Shown piece after piece: positions 24,935 through 33,644 of a stretch of 38,223 nucleotides of DNA; within the stretch, counting starts at the first letter, position 1; each line of letters starts with the position of its first letter. The DNA is from Actinomycetota bacterium (GTDB taxonomy: Bacteria > Bacillota > Desulfotomaculia > Desulfotomaculales > Desulfocucumaceae): assembly GCA_023475565.1 (NCBI GenBank), contig JAMCVT010000037.1, positions 1 through 38,223 of the forward strand, read 5' to 3'. The notes below the pieces were generated by a model that searched no databases, had not been told where the DNA came from, and saw only the letters and a program-made list of their open reading frames with translations. Made by a program: the position numbers and the translations under genes.

Positions 24935-25669
24935 CTACATGTCTCCCCACCTGTGCATGATGATGGCCAGGCACGCCGGCCCCGCCGTCTCGGTCCTCAA
25001 TATCCTGGGTCCCAGTGACACCGTAACCACACCGCTGCCTCTGGCCTCTTCCACCTCGGAGTCCTCAAAGCCCCCCTCGGGCCCCACAAATATGTATAGC
25101 CTGCCCGGCTTTTCCTCCGGCAGGGCATCCTTCAGCGAAAGGCTCTTTTCACCCTCCCAGGGCAGTATTGACAGAGCCCCCGGGGGAATACCACGCAGCA
25201 CCTCTCCCATTTCCCGGGGAGGGAAAACCTCCGGTATCCTGGCCCGGCGGCACTGCTTGGAGGCCTCCAGGGCCACCCGCTGCCACCTGGACTGCCTGGA
25301 CGCTTTCTTCTCCCCATCCAGGCGGACCACCGACCTCTTGGAGACCAGGGGCATTATGCCGGACACCCCCAGCTCGGTGCTTTTCTGAATGACGTATTCC
25401 ATCTTTTCACCCTTGGCCAGCCCCTGGACCAGAAAAACATCAATCGGAGGCTCCCCGCCGGGGCTGAAATGCTCAGTTATCCGGCAGACGATCCCGTCCT
25501 TCCCGATATGTTCAATTACAGCCACCGCCGCCCTGCCCGCCCCGTCCAGAAGGTTGATGGTATGCCCGGTCCCCAGGCGCAATACCTTTGTTATATGCCT
25601 GACATCCGGGCCGGAAACGGTGGGTCTGGGGCTGTCAAACTGTTCCGGCGGTATAAAAAAACGGCTCAT
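24935..25669 (-). CDS. rsmE: 16S rRNA (uracil-1498-N3)-methyltransferase RsmE
   Basis: A 244-residue SPOUT-class methyltransferase that modifies U1498 of 16S rRNA. The N-terminal PUA-like domain starts MSRFFIPPEQF and contains HITKVLRLGTGHTINLLDG. The SPOUT domain has LAKGEKMEYVIQKSTELGV, ALEASKQCRRARIPEV, the knot loop IFVGPEGGFEDSE and the end LGPRILRTETAGPACLAII. AAGGTGAT precedes the ATG at 25669, preferred to the in-frame GTG at 25678. It follows prmA, another rRNA/ribosomal-protein modification gene, across a repeat. Confidence 0.96.
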   Translation of the reverse strand: MSRFFIPPEQFDSPRPTVSGPDVRHITKVLRLGTGHTINLLDGAGRAAVAVIEHIGKDGIVCRITEHFSPGGEPPIDVFLVQGLAKGEKMEYVIQKSTELGVSGIMPLVSKRSVVRLDGEKKASRQSRWQRVALEASKQCRRARIPEVFPPREMGEVLRGIPPGALSILPWEGEKSLSLKDALPEEKPGRLYIFVGPEGGFEDSEVEEARGSGVVTVSLGPRILRTETAGPACLAIIMHRWGDM

Positions 25670-25691
25670 TCTAATCACCTTATACTGAAAT

Positions 25692-25829
25692 TCTCACCGG
25701 TCGGAATACAGAATTCAGAAGTCAGAAGTCAGAATAGGCGGGCCTTTCCCTTGGGCCTAAGAGCCGGCATGCAAATATTCCGTCTCCTGTCTCCTGTCTC
25801 CTATCTCCTGACCTGAGGTATTACCCTCC
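25692..25829. repeat. Minisatellite-like repeat, family B, full-length copy
   Basis: The left end GGTCGGAATACAGAATTCAG leads into AAGTCAGAAGTCAGAAT, a unique centre, then CCGTCTCCTGTCTCCTGTC, CTATCTCCTGACC and the terminal GAGGTATTACCC. It fills nearly all of the rsmE-prmA gap and stops within a few bases of the prmA stop codon. Confidence 0.75.
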
Positions 25830-25831
25830 AG

Positions 25832-26758
25832 CTATTTCTTTACGGCCAGGAAGGCAACCCATTCTCCCTCCCGGAGGGTATTAATAATATTCATCCCTGT
25901 TTTGCCTATAGCTGCAGCCACCTCTTCCTGCCTTCCGGAAATAATCCCGGATGCCATAAACCTGCCGCCTTCTTTTAAAAGGCTGGCAGCGGCCGGAAGT
26001 AGCTTTATAATCACATCAGCCACAATGTTGGCCACTATTATGTCGGCCCTGGTGTCCAGGCCCTCCAGAAGATTGCCTTCCTTTACGGTTATGGCGCCTT
26101 CCAGCCCATTTAGGGATACATTTTCCCGGGCTGTCCGCACGGCCCCCGCATCGGTGTCCACCGCCAGTGCCGCGGAGGCGCCGAGCTTCACCGCAGCGAT
26201 GGCCAGTATACCGGACCCGGTGCCCACATCAATAACGTATTCACCTGCCCTGACGGTGTCCTCCAGAAGGCGCATGCACATGGAGGTGCTGGAGTGAGTG
26301 CCGCAGCCAAAGGCCATTCCCGGGTCCATCTCAATCACCAGGAGACCTTCACCGGTATCCGCCTGCTCCCAGGTGGGCTTAACCATAAGGCGCTTCCCCA
26401 CCCTGAAGGGGTGGTAGTAGTCCCGCCAGCGGTTCATCCAGTCTTCATCCTCCACTTCCCTGAGGGTCACCTCCGGCGGGTATGACCGGTTAATACTCCC
26501 CAGGGCGTCCAGAAGACCGGAAAGAAGATCACCAAACCCGTCATCTGCCGGGAGGTAGCCCTTTATGCAGGGGGGCGCCTCCGGGTCCACCAGGGATATG
26601 TCCATAGCCACAGTATCTTCGCTGCCCCCGCTTACCACATCATAAATTAGGGCGGGGTCCTCTATGACAACCCCGCCTGTTCCCAATCCGTCAAATATAT
26701 CACTCACCGCGTCCATATCCTCACGGTGCACGGTGATGCCTATTTCCATCCATTTCAA
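25832..26758 (-). CDS. prmA: Ribosomal protein L11 methyltransferase PrmA
   Basis: A 308-residue SAM-dependent enzyme that trimethylates ribosomal protein L11. It begins MKWMEIGITVHRED, the conserved PrmA opening, from a TTG codon. The SAM-binding core is VIDVGTGSGILAIAAVKLGA, then ALAVDTDAGAVRTARENV; the catalytic-site region IIVANIVADVIIKLLP matches the family NxxA motif. The substrate region MAFGCGTHSSTSMCMRLLE is intact. It is placed 38 bp after dnaJ, as in many Firmicutes, so it probably shares the heat-shock transcript. Confidence 0.96.
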   Translation of the reverse strand: MKWMEIGITVHREDMDAVSDIFDGLGTGGVVIEDPALIYDVVSGGSEDTVAMDISLVDPEAPPCIKGYLPADDGFGDLLSGLLDALGSINRSYPPEVTLREVEDEDWMNRWRDYYHPFRVGKRLMVKPTWEQADTGEGLLVIEMDPGMAFGCGTHSSTSMCMRLLEDTVRAGEYVIDVGTGSGILAIAAVKLGASAALAVDTDAGAVRTARENVSLNGLEGAITVKEGNLLEGLDTRADIIVANIVADVIIKLLPAAASLLKEGGRFMASGIISGRQEEVAAAIGKTGMNIINTLREGEWVAFLAVKK

Positions 26759-26796
26759 TACTGTTCCCGCCCGTTAAACATATTTGCCCGGCCCGG

Positions 26797-27921
26797 CTAG
26801 CCCATAAAGGCGTCCTTTACCTTGCCAAAGAAGCCCTTTTCCACCCCCGCGGGGTTTTCATTACCCAGTTTGGCAAACTCCAGGATCAGTTCTTTCTGCT
26901 TTTCGGTGAGCTTGGTGGGGGTAACCACCTTAACCACCACGTGCTGATCGCCCCGCCCGTGGCCTCCCAGGTGCGGCACGCCCTTTCCCCTCAGCCTGAA
27001 TACAGACCCGGTCTGGGTGCCCTCGGGGATTTTAAAAGCCGTCTTGCCGTCCAGGGTATCAACTTCCACTTCATCCCCCAGGGCTGCCTGGGCAAAGCTC
27101 AGGGGAACTTCCACCACCACGTCGTTGCCATCCCGGCGGAAAAACTTGTGGGGCCTGACATAGATATAGACATACAGGTCACCCCTGGGACCACCCCTCA
27201 GGCCGGACTCTCCCTCTCCGGCAACCCTCAGTCTGGTTCCGCTGTCAACCCCGGCGGGTATCTTGACGTGTATACTCCTTGTTTTTCTAACCTGGCCGGC
27301 GCCGTGACAGGTGGAGCACGGTTTTTCTATAATCTTGCCGGCCCCCCGGCAGCGGTCACAGGTTCTGGACTGCACAACCCGCCCAAAGGGAGTGCTCTGG
27401 GCATACTGGATCTGTCCCGCTCCATTGCAGGCGGGACAGGTCTGGGCTTTTGTGCCGGGAGCCGCCCCGGTTCCCCCGCAGGTCCCGCACCCCTCACTTC
27501 TGGGTACCTTAATGTCCTTTTCCAGGCCAAAGGCCGCTTCCTCAAAGGCTATCTCCATATCCACCCTGAGGTCGGAGCCCTTTTCCGGGCCACGCCTGCT
27601 CCTGCCCCCGCCTCCAAAGAACATGTCAAAAATATCGCCCAGCCCGCTGAAATCTCCGCCACCGAACCCACCGAAGCCGCCGAAGCCCTGGCCGTTGGCG
27701 CCGGCATGGCCGAAGCGGTCATAGCCGGCCCTCTTTTCCGGGTCGCTTAGAACCTCGTAGGCCTCGGCAATTTCCTTAAACTTCTCTTCGGAGTATTTTT
27801 TATTATCGGGGTTGGCATCGGGGTGGTACTGGCGCGCCAGCTTTCTATATGCTTTTTTTATATCATCCGCAGAAGCTTCCCTGGAAACACCCAGCACTTC
27901 ATAATAATCCCGTTTGGACAT
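26797..27921 (-). CDS. dnaJ: Chaperone DnaJ
   Basis: A 374-residue type I J-protein that stimulates DnaK ATPase and delivers unfolded clients. The J domain (1-70) has the HPD motif in QYHPDANP. A Gly/Phe-rich linker (about 75-105) follows. The zinc-binding domain has four CxxCxGxG repeats: [24 protein letters not shown] and CSTCHGAG. The C-terminal client-binding domains include [20 protein letters not shown] and end in the usual dimerisation tail. It is separated from dnaK by about 200 bp of structured sequence, longer than normal for this gene pair. Confidence 0.98.
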   Translation of the reverse strand: MSKRDYYEVLGVSREASADDIKKAYRKLARQYHPDANPDNKKYSEEKFKEIAEAYEVLSDPEKRAGYDRFGHAGANGQGFGGFGGFGGGDFSGLGDIFDMFFGGGGRSRRGPEKGSDLRVDMEIAFEEAAFGLEKDIKVPRSEGCGTCGGTGAAPGTKAQTCPACNGAGQIQYAQSTPFGRVVQSRTCDRCRGAGKIIEKPCSTCHGAGQVRKTRSIHVKIPAGVDSGTRLRVAGEGESGLRGGPRGDLYVYIYVRPHKFFRRDGNDVVVEVPLSFAQAALGDEVEVDTLDGKTAFKIPEGTQTGSVFRLRGKGVPHLGGHGRGDQHVVVKVVTPTKLTEKQKELILEFAKLGNENPAGVEKGFFGKVKDAFMG

Positions 27922-27957
27922 AATTAACCACCCCCCGGATATAAGTAAGCCTTGGGT

Positions 27958-28062
27958 CCGGAAGGGGTTATACCCCTACGAACCCTTAGAGCGAACTTAG
28001 TTCGAGCTATACAGCCTGTTGATCCCTGCCTTCGAGGACGGGGTCTTACAGGCTGTTAGCGA
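27958..28062 (-). other. Structured intergenic element between dnaK and dnaJ
   Basis: Several inverted repeats lie in series: GGGGT/ACCCC (27964-27976), CGAAC/GTTCG (27992-28004), and a long hairpin whose outer 9-bp stem is ACAGCCTGT (28011-28019) with ACAGGCTGT (28048-28056) and whose inner stem pairs GATCCC..CCT with AGG..GGGGTC. No T run follows on the minus strand, so this is not a simple terminator. It may be an mRNA processing or attenuation structure in the operon, or the remnant of a small mobile element. Confidence 0.55.
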
Positions 28063-28121
28063 GATAAAACATCAACACCATACAGAATAGCACACTTTCC
28101 GGTGACCCGGCAAACCCAAAT

Positions 28122-29957
28122 TTATTTATCCTCTTTAACCTCGTAGTCAGCATCAACCACATTGTCGTCTTTTCCCCCGGCATCTTCCGGATTGCCGGAA
28201 GGGCCGCCCCCGGCCTGCTGCTGCTCATTCTGCTGGTACAGCTGGGAGGTAAGCTCATAAAGAGGCTGTGTAACAGCTTCAATCTTGTTTTTAATAAGCT
28301 CCAGGTCACTGCCCTTTAGGGCCTCCCTCAGTTCTTCCACGGCCTTGTTTACACCTTCGGCCTTGGCGCTGTCCACCTTGTCGCCCAGTTCCTTGAGGGT
28401 CTTTTCCACCTGATAGATGACGCTGTCGGCCTGGTTGCGCACCTCCACCTCTTCCTTGCGCTGTTTATCTGCCTCGGCCTGGACCTCGGCCTCCTTGACC
28501 ATTTTTTCTATATCCTGATCGGACAGCCCGCCGCCGCCGCTTATGGTTATGCTCTGGGCCTTCTGGGTGCCCAGATCCTTGGCGGAAACATTGACTATCC
28601 CGTTAACATCGAGATCAAACTTGACCTCTATCTGGGGCACTCCCCTGGGGGCCGGTGGTATTCCGGTCAGGGTAAAGCGGCCCAGGGACTTGTTGTCGGC
28701 CGCCATGGCCCGCTCACCCTGCAGAACATTTATCTCCACAGTGGTCTGTCCGTCGGCGGCGGTGGAGAATATCTGGCTCTTGGAGGTGGGAATGGTGGTG
28801 TTCCTGTCAATGAGTCTTGTAAACACACCCCCCAGGGTCTCAATGCCCAGGGAAAGCGGGGTGACATCCAGCAGCAGCACATCCTTAACCTCTCCGGCCA
28901 GCACCCCGGCCTGGATGGCCGCCCCTATAGCCACACATTCGTCGGGGTTGATACCCTTGTGGGGATCCTTGCCGAGAAACTTGCGGATGGACTCCTGAAC
29001 GGCGGGGATCCTGGTGGAGCCGCCCACCATCAGTATCCTGTGAATGTCCTTGGGCTCCAGGCCGGAATCGCTCAGCGCCTGCCTGGTGGGACCCATGGTC
29101 TTTTCCACCAGATCGGAGGTCAGCTCGTCAAATTTAGCCCTGGTCAGGTTCAGGTCCAGGTGTTTGGGGCCGTTGGCGTCAGCAGTCACAAAGGGAAGAT
29201 TTATATTGGTGCTGGCCACACCGCTCAGCTCTATCTTGGCCTTCTCGGCAGCTTCCTTGAGGCGCTGCATGGCCATGCGGTCGCCGGCCAGATCAATCCC
29301 CGAGTCTTTCTTAAACTCGGCTACCATCCAGTCAATGACCCGCTGGTCAAAATCGTCCCCGCCCAGGCGGTTGTTCCCGCTGGTGGCCTTTACCTCAAAA
29401 ACCCCTTCCCCCAGTTCCAGAATGGAGACATCAAAGGTGCCTCCTCCCAGGTCGAACACCAGTATGGTCTGGTCCTCTCCCTTTTCCAGGCCGTAAGCCA
29501 GGGCGGCGGCGGTGGGCTCATTGATGATGCGCAGCACCTCCAGCCCGGCTATTTTTCCGGCGTCCTTGGTGGCCTGCCTCTGGGCATCGGTGAAATAGGC
29601 CGGCACCGTAATCACCGCCTGCTCCACCTTCTGCCCCAGGTAGGCCTCGGCGTCTGCCTTAAGCTTCTGCAGTATCATGGCCGAAATTTCCTGAGGAGAA
29701 TAATTTTTATCGTCTATTTCCACCTTGTAGGTGGTTCCCATGTGCCTCTTTATTGAGCTTATGGTGCGGTCAGGATTGCTTACCGCCTGCCTTTTGGCCA
29801 CCTGGCCCACCAGGCGCTCCCCGGTTTTGGAAAAGCCAACCACTGAGGGTGTTGTGCGGCCTCCCTCGGCGTTTGGAATGACCACCGCCTCCCCGCCTTC
29901 CATTACGGCCACACACGAGTTGGTGGTGCCCAGATCTATGCCTATTACCTTGCCCAT
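28122..29957 (-). CDS. dnaK: Chaperone DnaK (Hsp70)
   Basis: A 611-residue ATP-dependent Hsp70. The nucleotide-binding domain opens [20 protein letters not shown] and contains the phosphate-2 loop [20 protein letters not shown] and the [14 protein letters not shown] adenosine motif. The linker is [19 protein letters not shown]. The substrate-binding beta domain follows, then a helical lid and a disordered tail rich in Gln and Gly ([20 protein letters not shown]). Length and domain order are normal. It lies between grpE and dnaJ; a cluster of family A repeats separates it from grpE by about 280 bp. Confidence 0.99.
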   Translation of the reverse strand: MGKVIGIDLGTTNSCVAVMEGGEAVVIPNAEGGRTTPSVVGFSKTGERLVGQVAKRQAVSNPDRTISSIKRHMGTTYKVEIDDKNYSPQEISAMILQKLKADAEAYLGQKVEQAVITVPAYFTDAQRQATKDAGKIAGLEVLRIINEPTAAALAYGLEKGEDQTILVFDLGGGTFDVSILELGEGVFEVKATSGNNRLGGDDFDQRVIDWMVAEFKKDSGIDLAGDRMAMQRLKEAAEKAKIELSGVASTNINLPFVTADANGPKHLDLNLTRAKFDELTSDLVEKTMGPTRQALSDSGLEPKDIHRILMVGGSTRIPAVQESIRKFLGKDPHKGINPDECVAIGAAIQAGVLAGEVKDVLLLDVTPLSLGIETLGGVFTRLIDRNTTIPTSKSQIFSTAADGQTTVEINVLQGERAMAADNKSLGRFTLTGIPPAPRGVPQIEVKFDLDVNGIVNVSAKDLGTQKAQSITISGGGGLSDQDIEKMVKEAEVQAEADKQRKEEVEVRNQADSVIYQVEKTLKELGDKVDSAKAEGVNKAVEELREALKGSDLELIKNKIEAVTQPLYELTSQLYQQNEQQQAGGGPSGNPEDAGGKDDNVVDADYEVKEDK

Positions 29958-30017
29958 TGAATACCTTCCTTTCGCTTACATTCTTTTATATAAAACCAAT
30001 ACTGACATAATTCTGAC

Positions 30018-30238
30018 TCCCAATCGAGGACATTCCTCCGACCCTAAATTCCGGAATTAGGAATTAGAAATTGGGAGAGAGCAAAAGCCATCCCGATCGG
30101 GGACATTATTGGGAATTGGGGATTAGGAATTGGGAAAGACCAACAACCACCCCGATCGGGGACATTATACCGATCGGGGACATTCCTGTCCCCAAAGGAA
30201 TACCCCAGCTTCAGCAGGTGTGTCCCCATTCCTTGTTA
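30018..30238. repeat. Dispersed palindromic repeat, family A, compound copy 3
   Basis: It is oriented opposite to copies 1 and 2. Inverted half-units (CGATCGGGGACATT and variants) occur near 30026, 30093, 30152 and 30172, and a forward half-unit (GGTGTGTCCCC) near 30218. A spacer AATTGGGGATTAGGAATTGG-like tract lies inside. It sits between the grpE stop and dnaK start, interrupting the otherwise tight heat-shock operon. Confidence 0.8.
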
Positions 30239-30865
30239 AGTGGCCACCTTTACCATGGCCGCCCGTATTGTTTTGCCCCTTAAGGAGTAGCCCTTTCTCA
30301 ACTCTTCAATAACGGTGTTTTCCAGGTGCCCGCCTCCTTCTTCCCTCATAACCTCGTGAATTTCGGGGTTAAACTGGCCGCCCACAGCCGGAAGGGCCTC
30401 CAGCCCTTCCGAGATAAGTACGTCCCTTATCTGCCTGCTGATCATTTCAATTCCCTCGTACACTTTTTCCACATCATCATGCCTTAAGGCCAGCGCTCTT
30501 TCCAGATTGTCCAGCACCGGCAGCAGCGCCGTTATTATCTGCTCGCCGGCGTATTTCACCAGTTCCTCTCTTTCCCTGGCCACACGCCTGCGGTAATTAT
30601 CAAAATCAGCCTGCATCCTGGCCAGGCGGTTAAAATAATCCTCCGCCTTTGCCCTTTCCTGTTCCAGCTGCCCGGCCAGGCTTTCTCCGTCAACTTCCCC
30701 GGGGCTTTCCCCACTCCAGGGCTCCTCCAGCCCGGCCCGGTCCCGGCAGGCCTCCGGGGAGTCCTCCTCTGGGGCGTCCATGGTAAAGTCCCTTTCAGGG
30801 CTTACTTTTATTTCATCGCCCGGAATGCCTTCCATTTCCCGCTCTTGCTGCATATCCGTCCTCAC
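30236..30865 (-). CDS. grpE: Nucleotide exchange factor GrpE
   Basis: A 209-residue dimeric exchange factor for DnaK. An acidic, disordered N-terminus (about 1-65) precedes the long dimerisation helix (QLEQERAKAEDYFNRLARMQ) with the conserved DFDNYRRRVAREREE. Then come LLPVLDNLERAL and the beta-wing domain (PAVGGQFNPEIHEVM, VIEELRKGYSLRGKTIRAAM). The extended acidic N-terminus is longer than in E. coli but common in Firmicutes. It follows the chaperonin gene by 11 bp, indicating one transcript. Confidence 0.97.
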   Translation of the reverse strand: MRTDMQQEREMEGIPGDEIKVSPERDFTMDAPEEDSPEACRDRAGLEEPWSGESPGEVDGESLAGQLEQERAKAEDYFNRLARMQADFDNYRRRVAREREELVKYAGEQIITALLPVLDNLERALALRHDDVEKVYEGIEMISRQIRDVLISEGLEALPAVGGQFNPEIHEVMREEGGGHLENTVIEELRKGYSLRGKTIRAAMVKVAT

Positions 30866-30876
30866 CTCGCCTTTTT

Positions 30877-32436
30877 TTATTTATCCAGTTCTCTTGAATC
30901 TTTGTCCTCGCGTTTTTTTATAATGGTGTCGATCCTCAGTATGGCCTCGGCAATCTCCCCGGCAGCCTTTAAGGCATAGGTCTTTACAAGGGCCGGGTCC
31001 ACCACCCCGGCCTCAAACATGTCCATAATTTCGCCGGTATCACAGTCCACCGCCAGGGATTCGTTGCCGCTTTCCGACTGGGCGGCGGTAACATCCCCCA
31101 GCTTCTCCAGGGGATTAAAACCGGCGTTGCCCGCAATCTGGGCCATTGGCCTTTTCAGGGCCTCCACCACGCAGTCTACCCCGTAGACCGCCATTCCCCG
31201 CATATCCTTGCGGATTCTTTCCACATCCCCGGCTGCCGCCAGCTCCACCGAGCCCCCGCCGGGCACCACCCCGCCCCTTATTACCGCCTGGACGGCAGCC
31301 GCAGCGTCCTTGGCAATGCGCTCCCTCTCGCCCACCACCTCAGTGGTGGCGGCCCCCACCAGCACGGTGGCCATGGACTTGCCGCCCCCGTCCTGTATCC
31401 ATACCTGCTCAAGCTTTTCGTCGTTATATACCCGGCCTGCCCTGCCCAGGTATGCCGCCAGCTGGCCCGGGTCCTTCTTTAAGCCGTTTCTCTTAATCAT
31501 CCTGGCCCCGGTATGATCGGCGGCCTTGCGCAAATCAGTGGTTAAAACCCTCTGCACCACCATTGCGCCGGCATCGGTCAGCATTTCCTCGGCGGACTCG
31601 TTAACCCCCCGGTCCACCAGCACCAGCCCCACCTTCATATCCACCAGTTTCTGGATGTTCTGCCGAAACTGGGCCTGCAGCTCCATGTAACGGGCAAATC
31701 CGGCCTCGGTGGACAGCGCCTCATCTTCTATCTCTTCAGGCTCAAGAGAGTCGTCAATCACCAGCACAGGCACATTTTCCAGCTCCACCGGCATCTGGCG
31801 GTTCATTCTCTCTTTGCCTATTATTACACCCTTAAAAACCTGGTTATCCGCGCCCTCCTCGGCCACCACGGTATCCGCAAGCCTGAAGGAGCGGTCCAGC
31901 AGTTTTTCACTTCCCACCATCCCGGCGGCCCTTACCACCAGCTCGGCTATGTCCTCGTGGCCCCTGCCGGCAATCATGGCCACCTGCTGTATCACCGAGT
32001 CGGAAATGTGGTCAACGGCCCGGGCCCGGCGGCTTATGGCCTCTATACCGGCCCGGACGCCGGCCCGGAGTCCCTCTATAACCCTGGATACCGGAACCCC
32101 CCTGGAAACCTGTTCCACCCCGGCTCCCACCAGAGCCCCGGCCAGCACCGTGGCAGTAGTAGTTCCATCGCCTATCTCCTCCTGCTGGGCCCTGGCGATG
32201 TTGATCAGCATCCTGGCGGCGGGGTGATTGGCCTCCATCATGGTCAGTATAGTGACCCCGTCGTTGGTTATGACAACCTCACCGAATTTATCCACCAGCA
32301 TGGTGTCAAGCCCCTTGGGCCCAAGGGTGCCCTCCACAGCCGAGGCGATAGCCCTTATGGCATTGGCGTTGGATACCAGGGCCGCCATTTTTTCATTTAC
32401 CTCGGCCCCACCGCTGGCCTGCTGTTTAAGACTCAT
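30877..32436 (-). CDS. Archaeal-type (group II-like) chaperonin in the dnaK operon
   Basis: A 519-residue thermosome/TCP-1-like chaperonin, not GroEL. ATP-site motifs are GPKG (39-42), NDG (58-60) and GDGTTT (89-94); a putative catalytic Asp lies in ERIAKDAAAAVQ (Asp377), and VPGGGSVELA is at 391-400. Residues about 229-300 (DDSLEPEEIEDEALSTEAGF, then YMELQAQFRQNIQKLVDM) align with the apical helical protrusion that acts as a built-in lid in group II chaperonins, so no GroES is expected. No GGM-rich tail is seen at the C-terminus. Archaeal-like chaperonins in bacteria, including one in Carboxydothermus, were described by Techtmann and Robb and are sometimes called group III. Here it sits between hrcA (5-bp gap) and grpE (11-bp gap). 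Confidence 0.95.
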   Translation of the reverse strand: MSLKQQASGGAEVNEKMAALVSNANAIRAIASAVEGTLGPKGLDTMLVDKFGEVVITNDGVTILTMMEANHPAARMLINIARAQQEEIGDGTTTATVLAGALVGAGVEQVSRGVPVSRVIEGLRAGVRAGIEAISRRARAVDHISDSVIQQVAMIAGRGHEDIAELVVRAAGMVGSEKLLDRSFRLADTVVAEEGADNQVFKGVIIGKERMNRQMPVELENVPVLVIDDSLEPEEIEDEALSTEAGFARYMELQAQFRQNIQKLVDMKVGLVLVDRGVNESAEEMLTDAGAMVVQRVLTTDLRKAADHTGARMIKRNGLKKDPGQLAAYLGRAGRVYNDEKLEQVWIQDGGGKSMATVLVGAATTEVVGERERIAKDAAAAVQAVIRGGVVPGGGSVELAAAGDVERIRKDMRGMAVYGVDCVVEALKRPMAQIAGNAGFNPLEKLGDVTAAQSESGNESLAVDCDTGEIMDMFEAGVVDPALVKTYALKAAGEIAEAILRIDTIIKKREDKDSRELDK

Positions 32437-32441
32437 TTAAG

Positions 32442-33485
32442 TTATCTCCATCCCTTAAACATTTTTTCCAGAGTATCGGAAAGGTTCAGGGTCATGTGCT
32501 CTACCACACTGACCACCCAGGCGTAGTCCATCCTGGTGGGCCCCAGCACTCCTATCTTCCCTATGGGCTGCCCATCCAGGTGATAGGTGGCCACAACCAC
32601 GCTGCAGTCCTTTACCTCTTCCCTGTTCAGCTCGCTGCCTATGCGGACCGTCACGCCGCCTTCCTTATAGTCTCTTTCCAGCAGATTCCTCAAGAGGCCC
32701 TCCTGATCCAGAAGGCTCAGCAGTGTTTTTACCTTTTCTATATTATGGAATTCGGGCTGGTTCAGTATATTGAAAACCCCGCCCAGATATATCTTATCTT
32801 CCTTTTCCATGGACAGCCCCTCCTCCAGGAGGTGTACCGCCAGGTCCAGTATGTTTTTGTGCTTGGACAGCTCAAAATATATTTCCCTGATCAGACCCAA
32901 CTTTATCTTGTCGATGTTGAGTCCCTGCAGCCTGGCGTTGAAAACCCCGGAGACGGTGTCCAGGTCGGTCTGGTTTACCCCTTCGGGCACTTCTATTATA
33001 TTGTGCTTTATGGTCCCTGTATTGAGCACTACAATAACCATGGCCTGGCCGGGGTTCATAAGCACCAGCTGCATGTGCTTCAGGGCGCTTGTGTCGGTCC
33101 TGGGGGTAATTATCATAGAGGCGTAGTTGGTTATCTGGGACATCATAGAGTTGGTCTGACTGACCACCTGCCCGATGTCCTTTACCTTATTCTCGTACCC
33201 CTTTCTTATAATCTCCTCTTCTTTTTTGGAGAGGTCCTTTTTCTTCATTAAAAAGTCCACATAATATCTGTATCCTTTTTGTGACGGAACCCTTCCGGCA
33301 GAAGTATGGGGCTGCTCGATGTACCCAAGTTCCTCCAGATCCGACATCTCGTTCCTGATGGTGGCCGGGCTGACCCCCAAATCGAATTTCCTCGCAATGG
33401 TGCGTGATCCCACCGGTTCCGCCGAGGAGATATAATCCATTATTATGGCCATCAGAACCTGCTGCTTTCGGGTATCCATTTTCAT
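32442..33485 (-). CDS. hrcA: Heat-inducible transcription repressor HrcA
   Basis: A 347-residue repressor that binds CIRCE and controls class I heat-shock genes. The N-terminal winged helix has RKQQVLMAIIMDYISSAEPV and the SPATIRNEMSDLEELGYIEQ recognition segment, followed by PHTSAGRVPSQKGYRYYVD. The GAF-like middle and C-terminal regions include VLGPTRMDYAWVVSVVEHM. Length is typical. AAGGTGGTGA precedes the ATG. A perfect CIRCE lies 20 bp upstream of the start, so the gene autoregulates itself and everything after it in the operon. Confidence 0.98.
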   Translation of the reverse strand: MKMDTRKQQVLMAIIMDYISSAEPVGSRTIARKFDLGVSPATIRNEMSDLEELGYIEQPHTSAGRVPSQKGYRYYVDFLMKKKDLSKKEEEIIRKGYENKVKDIGQVVSQTNSMMSQITNYASMIITPRTDTSALKHMQLVLMNPGQAMVIVVLNTGTIKHNIIEVPEGVNQTDLDTVSGVFNARLQGLNIDKIKLGLIREIYFELSKHKNILDLAVHLLEEGLSMEKEDKIYLGGVFNILNQPEFHNIEKVKTLLSLLDQEGLLRNLLERDYKEGGVTVRIGSELNREEVKDCSVVVATYHLDGQPIGKIGVLGPTRMDYAWVVSVVEHMTLNLSDTLEKMFKGWR

Positions 33486-33505
33486 AACGGATCACCACCT
33501 TTTTG

Positions 33506-33532
33506 TTAGCACTCTCATTTAGCGAGTGCTAA
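33506..33532 (-). promoter_or_regulatory. CIRCE operator (HrcA binding site)
   Basis: TTAGCACTC (33506-33514) and GAGTGCTAA (33524-33532) are perfect inverted arms with a 9-bp spacer, the exact CIRCE consensus. It lies between the promoter and the hrcA ribosome binding site, so it controls the whole hrcA-chaperonin-grpE-dnaK-dnaJ run. Confidence 0.98.
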
Positions 33533-33545
33533 TTCCCATACGTAA

Positions 33546-33574
33546 AAAATAGCACCGGACAATTATTTTGTCAA
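33546..33574 (-). promoter_or_regulatory. Sigma-A promoter of the heat-shock operon
   Basis: On the minus strand TTGACA (33574-33569) and TATTTT (33551-33546) are 17 bp apart, and the CIRCE starts 13 bp after the -10 box. This is the standard layout for HrcA-repressed housekeeping-sigma promoters. Confidence 0.85.
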
Positions 33575-33644
33575 GCGTTATAGGAATAAAAAAGAAACGC
33601 CACAATATTTAGGATAACCAAAATACACTAACAGGCATTCCTTT

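Noticed and set aside
31146-31516. Long plus-strand frames over the chaperonin gene.
   Set aside because: They are Pro/Arg/Ser-rich antisense shadows of a conserved GC-rich gene.
30877-32436. The chaperonin as an ordinary GroEL.
   Set aside because: Sequence around the ATP site and the apical protrusion follow the thermosome pattern and there is no groES next to it.
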